Source: Thermomicrobiales bacterium (lineage in GTDB: Bacteria; Chloroflexota; Chloroflexia; Thermomicrobiales; UBA6265). From it: 15,655 nt of DNA. The stretch lies in contig JAWKPF010000056.1 in the NCBI GenBank assembly GCA_041390825.1, forward strand, positions 1-15,655, written 5' to 3'. Numbering within the stretch: position 1 is the first letter of the stretch; each line of letters starts with the position of its first letter. Shown piece after piece: positions 7,715-12,881 of this stretch. The notes under the pieces are model-generated. The model was not told the origin of the DNA. It saw only the letters and a list, made by a program, of their open reading frames with translations, and searched no databases. The translations under genes and the position numbers were made by a program.

Positions 7715-7846
7715 GTCATTCCGAGCTTGTCGAGGAATCTCTTGTTGCCCGGCCGGCCACTCTGGATGTGAGGACGGGCCGAATGAGAACGAGAGGTCCC
7801 CATTCGGCTGCGCTCCGGGCGAGCTCTCCGTTCCGGTCGGGATGAC
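7715..7846. repeat. REP/MITE-like unit B, 132 bp
   Basis: A second copy, 141 bp on from unit A and exactly the same length. The first 34 bases are identical to unit A. The centre has diverged almost completely, and the right end again holds GGTCCCCATTCGGCTGCGCT and CGGGATGAC. Equal length with a diverged middle argues for two related insertions or an old duplication kept for its ends or its fold. Confidence 0.85.
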
Positions 7847-7881
7847 GGCGGAAGGGGAGCAGGAAGACGCGAAGGGGCGGA

Positions 7882-7887
7882 TACAAT
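7882..7887 (+). promoter_or_regulatory. Possible -10 box of the P1 peptidase gene
   Basis: TACAAT lies 43 bp before the ATG at 7930, giving a leader of about 36 nt. No good -35 is seen 16-18 bp upstream. The repeat units end 35 bp before it, so they could affect transcription of the peptidase gene. Confidence 0.35.
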
Positions 7888-7929
7888 CGCGAAATCGATG
7901 GTCGAACGCGTTTTCGAAGACAGGACGAG

Positions 7930-8871
7930 ATGAAGCGGCAAGGACTCACTCCGAATACCGAGGTACATGGCGCGACGGTGGCGCTCGATTTTCCCGGGCT
8001 GCGGGTCGGCATTGCGGAATACGCGGAAGGGCCAACGGGATGCACCGTGCTCGCCTTTGATGAGCCCGCCGAGCTGCTGATCGATGCGCGTGGTGGCGCG
8101 CCCTATGCGGTGGGTGATTTCGGCATCACCGACGCGATCTGTCTCACCGGCGGATCGGTCTATGGGATCGAAGCGGTGGCGGGGGTGAACCAGGCGATTC
8201 TGGAGTCCCGCGGCGGGAATGTGCAATGGGACGCGCTGGCTTCGGTGGCAGGCGCGGTCATCTACGACTTCGGGGGGCGCGACAACTATATCCATCCCGA
8301 TGCGGAGCTCGGCTATGCGGCCTGGCACGCGGCCAAGGCGGGCGCGTTTCCGATCGGCGCGCAGGGCGCGGGGCGGTCGGCATCGGCAGGGAAAGGATTT
8401 CTCTTCGACCGGGCGGAGCAATCGGGTCAGGGGGCGGCGATTCGCCAAATCGGGGAGACGCGGGTGGCGGTCTTTGTGGTCGCAAACCCGGTGGGCGCGA
8501 TCCACGATCGCACCGGCAAGGTCGTCTGCGGTCACAGGAACCCGGAGACCGGAGAACGTGAGCCGCTGTTGGCCGACCTGGAGGCAAAGATCGGCGTGAC
8601 GAGCGGAGGGCCGTCCGCAAACACGACTCTGACGGTGTTGGTCATCGATCAGAAGCTGCCCGATCCGGGGGCGCTCGGCCGGATTGCACGTCAGGTGCAT
8701 GCGTCGATGGCGCGTGCGATCCAGCCGTTTCACATGATGGTCGATGGCGATGTGCTGTTCGCGGTCAATACGAATGCGGTCGAAGGATCGTTGCACGAGC
8801 TGGCGCTGGCGACGATCGCATCTGAAGTCGCGTGGGATGCGGTATTGGCATGTGTACCCGAGGGGCGCTAA
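7930..8871 (+). CDS. P1/DmpA-family (S58) peptidase
   Basis: A 313-residue protein of the P1/DmpA family (MEROPS S58), Ntn-type enzymes that self-cleave into two chains and act as aminopeptidases, beta-peptidases or amidases. Family marks in order: GLRVGIAEYAEGPTGCTV (23-40), DARGGAP (52-58), CLTGGSVYGIEAVAGV (71-86), AVIYDF (109-114), GAQGAGRSASAG (143-154), then SANTTLTVLVID (229-240), where the residue after Asn231 (Thr232) is the likely new N-terminal nucleophile, and AIQPFHMMVDGDVLFAVNT (263-281). Length is usual for the family. The ribosome site is AGGACG just before the ATG. No signal peptide is seen, so it is probably cytoplasmic. It is transcribed alone and ends inside the stop codon of the convergent AEC carrier gene. 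The family is clear; whether it is a true aminopeptidase and on what substrate is not. Autocleavage is inferred from the family. Confidence 0.9.
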   Translation: MKRQGLTPNTEVHGATVALDFPGLRVGIAEYAEGPTGCTVLAFDEPAELLIDARGGAPYAVGDFGITDAICLTGGSVYGIEAVAGVNQAILESRGGNVQWDALASVAGAVIYDFGGRDNYIHPDAELGYAAWHAAKAGAFPIGAQGAGRSASAGKGFLFDRAEQSGQGAAIRQIGETRVAVFVVANPVGAIHDRTGKVVCGHRNPETGEREPLLADLEAKIGVTSGGPSANTTLTVLVIDQKLPDPGALGRIARQVHASMARAIQPFHMMVDGDVLFAVNTNAVEGSLHELALATIASEVAWDAVLACVPEGR

Positions 8872-9815
8872 CGGGTCAGCCAAATGAAAAGTGACAAGGT
8901 GGGGATGGAGAAGAGGGTGCTATAGAGCAGCACCGAGGCCATCTCCTGCTCGGCCGTCTTGTAGCGCACGGCCAGGATGACCACTAACGACGCGACCGGA
9001 ATTGCCAGCGCGATGACCGCTTCCTGGAGTTGCGCGCTGTTGTCACGGCCGAGCAGCGTGATTGCCAGCAGCGCCGCGCCCGGTACGATCAGATTGCGCG
9101 CGATCGTCAGCCCGCCAATGGTGCGCGACCAGGTGACATGCTGCGCATACATGATCACACCGGCGGCGAAGATCGACACGCCGCCCGTGGCCGCGCCGAG
9201 CAACCCGAGCGACCGCTCGACCGACGAGGGGAAGTCGATGTCCGCCAGGCAGACGATCAGCCCCAGAATCGGCGCCCAGATCATCGGCTGCTTCAGGGCG
9301 GCCAACAGTCCTTTCCCCAGGGTGCGCGCGTCCAAATGCTGGGCATTGCCAGCGGACGCCTGGGCATCGAGCAGCACGAGACAGAGCGGAACGAGGCAGA
9401 GGTTGATCGCCAGGGTGGCGATGCTAATGGGAATGGCGCTGTCCTGTTCGCCATAGAGATACCCCAGCACGCTGTTGCCCACGAACGCCACCGATGGGGA
9501 TGACACCGCAAGCGCGTAGAGAGCGGAGGCGCCAGCATCTTTGCGCCGCATGCGATGGAAGTAAACGAACGTGACCGCGAAGCTGATGATGATGGCGGAG
9601 ACGACCGTGACGATGAGCGGGAGGTCGTCGAACAGCTCCGATCGCCTGGTGGTTGCCATCCCAACAAAGAGATCGGCCGGTAGCGCATAGAGCAAGACCA
9701 GGCGGTTGAGCACCGCGGCGTGATCGCTGGTGAAATCGTGATGCCGCCCGGCCAGATAGCCGAGCATCATGGTGAGCACCACTGGCAACAACGCGCTGAT
9801 GATGGTCGAGAACAT
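8868..9815 (-). CDS. AEC-family (auxin efflux carrier-type) transporter
   Basis: A 315-residue, very hydrophobic protein with about nine to ten membrane helices and no signal peptide. The pattern fits the AEC family (MdcF and related permeases): an N-terminal ISALLPVVLTMMLGYLAGR helix, the LNRLVLLYALPADLF helix with the intramembrane proline, a short hydrophilic middle (about 145-170), then LKQPMIWAPILGLIVCL, LGLLGAATGGVSIFAAGV and a C-terminal set of helices. AEC members export or import small carboxylates such as malate or malonate by secondary transport. The ribosome site is GAGGGAG 4 nt before the ATG. The gene lies 58 bp downstream of the SIS-domain gene on the same strand, so the two are probably co-transcribed. 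Its TAG overlaps the TAA of the convergent peptidase gene in the bases CTAA, leaving no room for a terminator between them. The substrate is unknown. Confidence 0.9.
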   Translation of the reverse strand: MFSTIISALLPVVLTMMLGYLAGRHHDFTSDHAAVLNRLVLLYALPADLFVGMATTRRSELFDDLPLIVTVVSAIIISFAVTFVYFHRMRRKDAGASALYALAVSSPSVAFVGNSVLGYLYGEQDSAIPISIATLAINLCLVPLCLVLLDAQASAGNAQHLDARTLGKGLLAALKQPMIWAPILGLIVCLADIDFPSSVERSLGLLGAATGGVSIFAAGVIMYAQHVTWSRTIGGLTIARNLIVPGAALLAITLLGRDNSAQLQEAVIALAIPVASLVVILAVRYKTAEQEMASVLLYSTLFSIPTLSLFIWLTR

Positions 9816-9873
9816 GAACGAACTCCCTCAACCGCCAGCCAGCGTGCCGAGTAGTTGAGATGCGCGAACGCGG

Positions 9874-10545
9874 CTACTCCGCGGTGTAGCCGATGCGGGA
9901 TGTGCGGTACCTGGCGTACCGTTTCAGGTTTTCGGCGTGAACGCCGGGCATCTGCATGCTGTCCCAGATGAGCGGGGGTGTGCCGCGCTCGCAGAGCAGT
10001 TCGATAGCGCGCGCGAAGATCATCCACATGGCGAGCATGCCGGCCAGTCCGGAACCAGGAATGGCGGAAAAGCTGCGGGCGCCACAGGAGAAGTCGAGTT
10101 CGGTGTCGCCATAGCGGCCTCCCAGATCGATGACGATAGCGGCGACTTCGCTAAGCCGTTTGCCACTGGCATGTTCTGGTGTGAGGCGGGGATCGAGTTC
10201 ATATGCAACCTGGGTGAGCGCCACGGTGATGGCGTCCCGTTGATTGCCGATGAGGGCGAAATCGACCGTGGCATGCGTCGTTCCGGCATTGGTCGGGATG
10301 ATCACGACATCGCCGGCTTCGATGCCGACCGGATCGCTCAATCGATGCACGGCCATGAGGCCGCCAGCGCGAAAGGTGCCTTCGTCGTGCAATCCGTGGC
10401 TGGTTTCCGCGATCCAGACGCGATGACCGTTGCCGATCGCGTCGGCGACCGCGGTCGCGGCGAGTTCGATCGATGCAAGCTGCTCGACCGCGAGGGTATC
10501 GAGCCGAGTACGCATAGAAGCGGCATAGATTTGCGCAGCGTCCAT
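9874..10545 (-). CDS. SIS-domain phosphosugar-binding protein (COG4821-like)
   Basis: A 223-residue single SIS-domain protein. The ATG at 10545 is chosen because GGGAG lies 7 nt upstream; the longer reading to 10626 adds unrelated residues. The order matches the uncharacterised sugar-isomerase-domain family COG4821: a helical N-terminus, GHRVWIAETSHGLHDEGTF then RAGG (about 40-62), the loop DVVIIPTNAGTTHATVDFAL (about 80-99), then HASGKRLSEVAAIVID (about 128-143) and the tail NLKRYARYRTSRIGY. SIS domains bind phosphorylated sugars or amino sugars; relatives act as isomerases or sensors. The usual 'NSG.' loop reads NAGTTH here, so the phosphate contact may differ. It is followed after 58 bp by the AEC carrier gene, suggesting uptake or export linked to sugar-phosphate metabolism. 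That link is inference. Confidence 0.85.
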   Translation of the reverse strand: MDAAQIYAASMRTRLDTLAVEQLASIELAATAVADAIGNGHRVWIAETSHGLHDEGTFRAGGLMAVHRLSDPVGIEAGDVVIIPTNAGTTHATVDFALIGNQRDAITVALTQVAYELDPRLTPEHASGKRLSEVAAIVIDLGGRYGDTELDFSCGARSFSAIPGSGLAGMLAMWMIFARAIELLCERGTPPLIWDSMQMPGVHAENLKRYARYRTSRIGYTAE

Positions 10546-10591
10546 TGATTCGCTCCCAATCTGCAGTGATGGCATGCAACGTCTCTTCGGC

Positions 10592-10597
10592 ATTGTA
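10592..10597 (-). promoter_or_regulatory. Possible -10 box of the SIS-carrier unit
   Basis: On the minus strand TACAAT lies about 47 bp upstream of the SIS gene start, which fits a leader of about 40 nt. No good -35 is visible 17 bp further up, so support is limited. Confidence 0.3.
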
Positions 10598-10765
10598 GGG
10601 CCGTCGGTGCTGGTTGGGGCGAACACGGAAACAGGAGGATGGGCTCTTCGGCGGACTCGGAGTTGAGCCGTTCGTGACGATTCGCTCGCACTCTGGCGTC
10701 ATCGCGGGGCGCAAGCAGACGTAACGTGCGGGGATTCGTGTCGTCTTCGTTTTGATCCCATACAA

Positions 10766-10780
10766 CCAGTTGACAACTGG
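10766..10780. promoter_or_regulatory. Perfect 15-bp palindrome over the -35 box (operator candidate)
   Basis: CCAGTTGACAACTGG has 7-bp perfect arms around a central A and contains the TTGACA of the plus-strand promoter. A palindrome placed over a -35 box is the classic position for a dimeric repressor site. The regulator is not identifiable from this window. Confidence 0.6.
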
Positions 10781-10798
10781 CGGATTCCATGAAATGAT
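10770..10798 (+). promoter_or_regulatory. Sigma70-type promoter of the small-ORF locus
   Basis: TTGACA (10770-10775, perfect -35), a 17-bp spacer and AATGAT (10793-10798, 4 of 6 matches to TATAAT). Transcription would start near 10805, directly before the first leader hairpin. This is the best promoter match in the window. Confidence 0.65.
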
Positions 10799-10807
10799 GT
10801 TTGCACA

Positions 10808-10880
10808 CCCGGCGCACGAGCGCCGGGTAACTTCTGAAATAACTGCCCGTTTGGGGGTTTGCGCCAACCACAGGCGCTCG
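10808..10880 (+). promoter_or_regulatory. 5' leader with two hairpins and an alternative pairing
   Basis: Hairpin I is CCCGGCGC-ACGA-GCGCCGGG (10808-10827, 8 perfect pairs). Hairpin II is GCGCC-7 nt-GGCGC (10861-10877). CGAGCGCC (10817-10824, loop and right arm of I) is an exact complement of GGCGCTCG (10873-10880, right arm of II), so the leader can adopt a third, mutually exclusive stem. It ends 7 nt before the ribosome site of the 37-codon ORF. Confidence 0.5.
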
Positions 10881-10903
10881 AGATTGGAAAGGAGGACGAC
10901 CCG

Positions 10904-11017
10904 ATGAACCGCATGCAGCAATTGACCAGCAATAGCAATCTGCACGTTTCCTATTGCGGTATCGCCGTCCAACTGAATCTCGCCCATCCGGGGATGACTG
11001 CCGCCCGCGTGCGCTAG
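10904..11017 (+). CDS. Small ORF 1, 37 residues, leader-peptide-like
   Basis: Not recognised. It begins at ATG 10904, 8 nt after AAAGGAGG, one of the strongest ribosome sites in the window, and ends at TAG 11015-11017. The product starts MNRMQQLTSNSNLHV, contains a single Cys and a short hydrophobic patch (CGIAVQLNLA), and ends basic (TAARVR). There is no membrane helix or signal peptide. It is preceded by a promoter, an operator-like palindrome and a structured leader, and followed 28 nt on by an intrinsic terminator, so it may form a transcript of about 270 nt on its own. It could be a regulatory leader peptide, a small functional protein, or a chance reading inside a structured RNA. Translation is supported only by the ribosome site and context. 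Confidence 0.5.
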   Translation: MNRMQQLTSNSNLHVSYCGIAVQLNLAHPGMTAARVR

Positions 11018-11044
11018 CGCGCTCCGCGGACAGTTCAAGACGAT

Positions 11045-11076
11045 CCTTGGGTAGGCAAAGCCGCCCGGGGTTTTTT
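11045..11076 (+). terminator. Intrinsic terminator after small ORF 1
   Basis: An imperfect GC-rich hairpin (CC, GGG and GGC pairing with GCC, CCC and GGG around an AAA loop, 11045-11070) is followed directly by six T residues (11071-11076). The T-run also starts a second possible stem, GGGGT with ACCCC. It separates small ORF 1 from small ORFs 2 and 3 and could serve as an attenuator. Confidence 0.65.
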
Positions 11077-11130
11077 GTACCCCAAATTCGAAACCGAACC
11101 CGTCTCACCTGGCCCGTGAGGCGACTGCAT

Positions 11131-11152
11131 GTCGAGTCGGCGCCGGCTCGAC
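11131..11152 (+). promoter_or_regulatory. 22-nt near-perfect palindrome before small ORF 2
   Basis: GTCGAGTCGGC pairs with GCCGGCTCGAC; the only irregular pair is a T-G wobble. It ends 19 nt before the AGGAGGG ribosome site of small ORF 2. It may be an RNA hairpin or a DNA operator. Confidence 0.45.
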
Positions 11153-11184
11153 CCAACCGTCCGGCATGTTCAGGAGGGAACCTC

Positions 11185-11373
11185 ATGATTCGACATCGTG
11201 TCGCCCCAGGCGTGGGGCAGGGAAAGCGGCCACAACGCGCCGCACGAAACCAGAAGATCGGCTCCCCCATGCGAGGTACGAGCCAAAACGACAAATCATC
11301 TGATGAACCCGGGCGTGGCGCCCGGATCGATAGAGGAGTAGAACCACAATGCATCCGCAACACCCATGGATGA
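11185..11373 (+). CDS. Small ORF 2, 62 residues, basic
   Basis: Not recognised. The ATG at 11185 follows AGGAGGG by 6 nt, a strong ribosome site. The product is very basic and hydrophilic (MIRHRVAPGVGQGKRPQRAA at the start; later DKSSDEPGRGARIDRG), with no membrane helix, one Cys and a probably disordered fold. Its last 25 nt overlap the start of small ORF 3 in another frame, so ribosomes finishing here pass the next start. The composition is what GC-rich non-coding DNA would give, so only the ribosome site and the position argue for translation. Confidence 0.35.
   Translation: MIRHRVAPGVGQGKRPQRAARNQKIGSPMRGTSQNDKSSDEPGRGARIDRGVEPQCIRNTHG
11309..11325 (+). promoter_or_regulatory. 7-bp hairpin before small ORF 3
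   Basis: CCGGGCG-TGG-CGCCCGG is perfect and ends 8 nt before the GAGGAG ribosome site of small ORF 3. It lies inside the reading frame of small ORF 2, so translating ribosomes would melt it; this would link translation of ORF 3 to that of ORF 2. Confidence 0.45.
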
Positions 11374-11588
11374 TGCGACTCAATGCCGAAGAAATGCAGC
11401 GCGATGTCGAGCGTCAGATGCGCATCAAGCAGGCTCGCAGCTCGGCTCAGCGCCACTCGTTTGGTGTCGTTGGCAGTCTGCGCCGCGCGCTTGGCCTGGC
11501 GCTGATCGCGGCCGGCGGCAAGATCCAGCCGGCTCCGCGCCCATCGCGCCAGTACGAGGCTGGTATGGAAGTCGAGCTTGCGCGCTAA
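11349..11588 (+). CDS. Small ORF 3, 79-residue hypothetical protein
   Basis: The most protein-like of the three small ORFs, though I do not recognise a family. The ATG at 11349 follows GAGGAG with a 9-nt gap. Residues about 10-35 (RLNAEEMQRDVERQMRIKQA) should form a charged amphipathic helix. A basic turn follows, then a moderately hydrophobic helix at about 40-58 (VVGSLRRALGLALIAAGG) that could lie on or cross the membrane, then a Pro-rich basic segment and an acidic-basic tail ending MEVELAR. Small proteins of this plan, a charged helix followed by an Arg-flanked hydrophobic helix, are common hypotheticals in Actinobacteria and Chloroflexi. It starts within the end of small ORF 2 and is followed after 17 nt by a 12-bp stem-loop. 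Confidence 0.6.
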   Translation: MHPQHPWMMRLNAEEMQRDVERQMRIKQARSSAQRHSFGVVGSLRRALGLALIAAGGKIQPAPRPSRQYEAGMEVELAR

Positions 11589-11605
11589 TGGCTCGCATCG
11601 AACCG

Positions 11606-11638
11606 CGCTGGATCGCGGCGCCGCGTCGCGATCCAGCG
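11606..11638 (+). terminator. 12-bp perfect stem-loop after small ORF 3
   Basis: CGCTGGATCGCG (11606-11617) pairs exactly with CGCGATCCAGCG (11627-11638) across a 9-nt loop, 17 nt after the stop of small ORF 3. No T-tract follows, so it may be a non-canonical terminator or a 3'-end stabiliser. Confidence 0.5.
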
Positions 11639-11898
11639 TCCCGCTGCGATTCCTCGCCGATAGGCGAATGCTCTCTGGTCGGGGAGCGGCGATGTTGGCA
11701 GCGGCAGACGGAAATGAGAACGAGGGTCCGTCACTGCGACGAGCGGTGTTTCGGGAACCTTTTCCCGATGCGGCTCGTTCCAATGACGAGCATCCGAATT
11801 TGGTAATGACTCCAGCCGGGGTAATGGACAAGCCCGGCGCCCAATCGAGAACAACGCGGCGATGGTGAAATGCGCCGCATCCCACTAAGATGAAGCAG

Positions 11899-11932
11899 AC
11901 GGAGCTGGGACTAGCCTGGCTCCGTTTGTCGT
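11899..11932 (+). terminator. Terminator candidate upstream of the acetyltransferase gene
   Basis: ACGGAGC (11899-11905) pairs with GCTCCGT (11919-11925), and the T-rich TTTGTCGTTTCT follows. It would end any transcript crossing the stem-loop region before the GNAT gene. Confidence 0.45.
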
Positions 11933-12003
11933 TTCTGGAGATTGTCGCTGCTGTGACAACGATGGCCGCTCGGCAGCCGACGCGGGAAAGCGACTGGTGG
12001 CGG

Positions 12004-12009
12004 TATCAT
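12004..12009 (+). promoter_or_regulatory. Possible -10 box of the GNAT gene
   Basis: TATCAT (5 of 6 matches to TATAAT) lies 41 bp before the ATG at 12051, giving a leader of about 35 nt. There is no convincing -35 box at 17 bp. Confidence 0.35.
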
Positions 12010-12050
12010 GCGAAGCTGGGTACCGGTTTCAGCGGGAGAGGGAGGTGTTC

Positions 12051-12782
12051 ATGTCAGCGACGCACGAACAGGATCGGATGCGAGATTGGCCCCCGTCGGG
12101 TCAGCCGGTGGCGCCCAACAAGGGATTGCGTCCTGAACGCAAGGTGCTCCATGGGGACTACTGCACGCTCGAGCCGCTCGACCCCGCGCGCCACGCCAGC
12201 GATCTGTTTGCCGCGTCGCACGGGCAGCCGGGCCAGGAACATATTTGGGACTACCTTCCCGCAGGGCCGTTTGCTGACTTCCCGTCGTTCAATCAGTGGA
12301 TTGCCGGTTGCGCGGCGTCGACCGATCCGCTGTTCTACGCCATCCGCGACCGCAAGACCGGTCGCACGACCGGAATGGCCAGCTACCTCAATATCCATCC
12401 CGTGCCGGGAACGATCGAGATCGGGCACATCATGTTCGGTTCGCCGCTACAGAAGACACCGGCGGCCACCGAGGCCATCTATCTGCTGATGGACTACGCC
12501 CTGACCGAGCTTGGCTACCGACGGCTGGAGTGGAAATGCAATGCGCTCAACGCTCCTTCGCGCAAGGCGGCCAATCGGCTCGGCTTCCGCTATGAGGGAA
12601 CGTTCTACCAACATCTCATCGTCAAGGGACACAACCGGGACACGGCCTGGTACTCGATCCTGGATAGCGAATGGCCGCGCTTGCGCCCGAACTTCGAGCA
12701 GTGGCTCTCGCCTGAGAATTTCGACGAGTCGGGACGGCAGAAGGTGCAATTGAGCGAGCTCAATCGGCCGGTGGAGGAGTAG
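12051..12782 (+). CDS. GNAT N-acetyltransferase, RimJ/RimL type
   Basis: A 243-residue soluble acetyltransferase of the GNAT superfamily, COG1670-like. The ATG at 12051 follows GGGAGG by 5 nt; an in-frame ATG at 11997 has no ribosome site. After about 30 variable residues comes a complete domain: LHGDYCTLEPLDPARH (33-48), the strand GMASYLNIHPVPGTIEIGHI (108-127), the acetyl-CoA loop and helix FGSPLQKTPAATEAIYLLM (129-147), YRRLEWKCNALNAPSRKAAN (156-175), the motif-B-like RLGFRYEGTF (176-185) and GHNRDTAWYSILDSEWP (193-209). This pattern is a common bacterial subgroup with probable small-molecule or protein N-terminal substrates. The Q-K-T-P loop replaces the more usual Q(R)G-G-A form of many GNATs but is normal in this subgroup. 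The gene stands alone and converges on the CAP-domain gene across a strong hairpin. Substrate unknown. Confidence 0.9.
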   Translation: MSATHEQDRMRDWPPSGQPVAPNKGLRPERKVLHGDYCTLEPLDPARHASDLFAASHGQPGQEHIWDYLPAGPFADFPSFNQWIAGCAASTDPLFYAIRDRKTGRTTGMASYLNIHPVPGTIEIGHIMFGSPLQKTPAATEAIYLLMDYALTELGYRRLEWKCNALNAPSRKAANRLGFRYEGTFYQHLIVKGHNRDTAWYSILDSEWPRLRPNFEQWLSPENFDESGRQKVQLSELNRPVEE

Positions 12783-12787
12783 GGGTT

Positions 12788-12822
12788 CTGAGCCCTGGGT
12801 CCGGAGTTCAGAGCCCTGGGTG
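12788..12822. repeat. GAGCCCTGGG direct repeat segment
   Basis: TGAGCCCTGGG (12789-12799) and AGAGCCCTGGG (12810-12820) are near-identical copies 21 bp apart around GTCCGGAGTTC. The vocabulary matches the low-complexity segment after the amidase gene (2001-2078). Non-coding. Confidence 0.45.
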
Positions 12823-12856
12823 CGGGGCCCCGGAGCGGATAAGCTCCGGGGCCCCG
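12823..12856. terminator. 14-bp perfect hairpin, bidirectional terminator
   Basis: CGGGGCCCCGGAGC (12823-12836) pairs exactly with GCTCCGGGGCCCCG (12843-12856) around the loop GGATAA. It lies between the ends of the convergent GNAT (+) and CAP-domain (-) genes, so it can end both transcripts. There is no T-run on either side, as in several other candidates in this window. Confidence 0.65.
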
Positions 12857-12862
12857 TGCAGT

Positions 12863-12881
12863 TTCTGCCGCTACGGCAGAA
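12863..12881 (-). other. Hairpin across the stop codon of the CAP-domain gene
   Basis: TTCTGCCG-CTA-CGGCAGAA is an 8-bp perfect stem whose 3-nt loop is the stop codon (TAG on the minus strand). The loop position is exact; the meaning is open. It sits only 6 nt from the 14-bp hairpin, giving a double stem at the transcript end. Confidence 0.5.

Larger units (their letters stand above)
11639..12050. other. Gene-free spacer rich in stem-loops
   Basis: I support no gene in these 410 bp. Several hairpins are visible. A two-tier hairpin at 11739-11778 has ACGAGC/GCTCGT outside and TCGGGAA-CCTT-TTCCCGA inside. Simpler ones are GCCGGG/CCCGGC at 11815-11838 and GCGGCG/CGCCGC at 11856-11878. The stretch could hold a structured RNA or long untranslated regions. 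Six-bp GC stems alone are expected by chance here; the two-tier one is less so. Confidence 0.4.

Noticed and set aside
7511..7846. CRISPR array
   Set aside because: The 21-bp units are contiguous with no spacers, and the two larger units are inverted-repeat elements of equal length; no cas genes are nearby.
7450..8883. Long minus-strand open frame of 477 codons
   Set aside because: Its C-terminal part is translation of the REP-like repeats (peptides such as PERSRRGS and KRFLDKLGMT, well-known repeat artefacts) and the rest is antisense to the clear P1 peptidase gene.
11578..11868. Plus-strand frame of 96 codons after small ORF 3
   Set aside because: No ribosome site; it runs through the 12-bp stem and the two-tier hairpin and has random-looking composition.
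10338..11885. Minus-strand open frame of 515 codons across the small-ORF locus
   Set aside because: Arg/Ser-rich, no family resemblance, overlaps the SIS gene in another frame and crosses the promoter, terminator and hairpins. Probably open only because of high GC.
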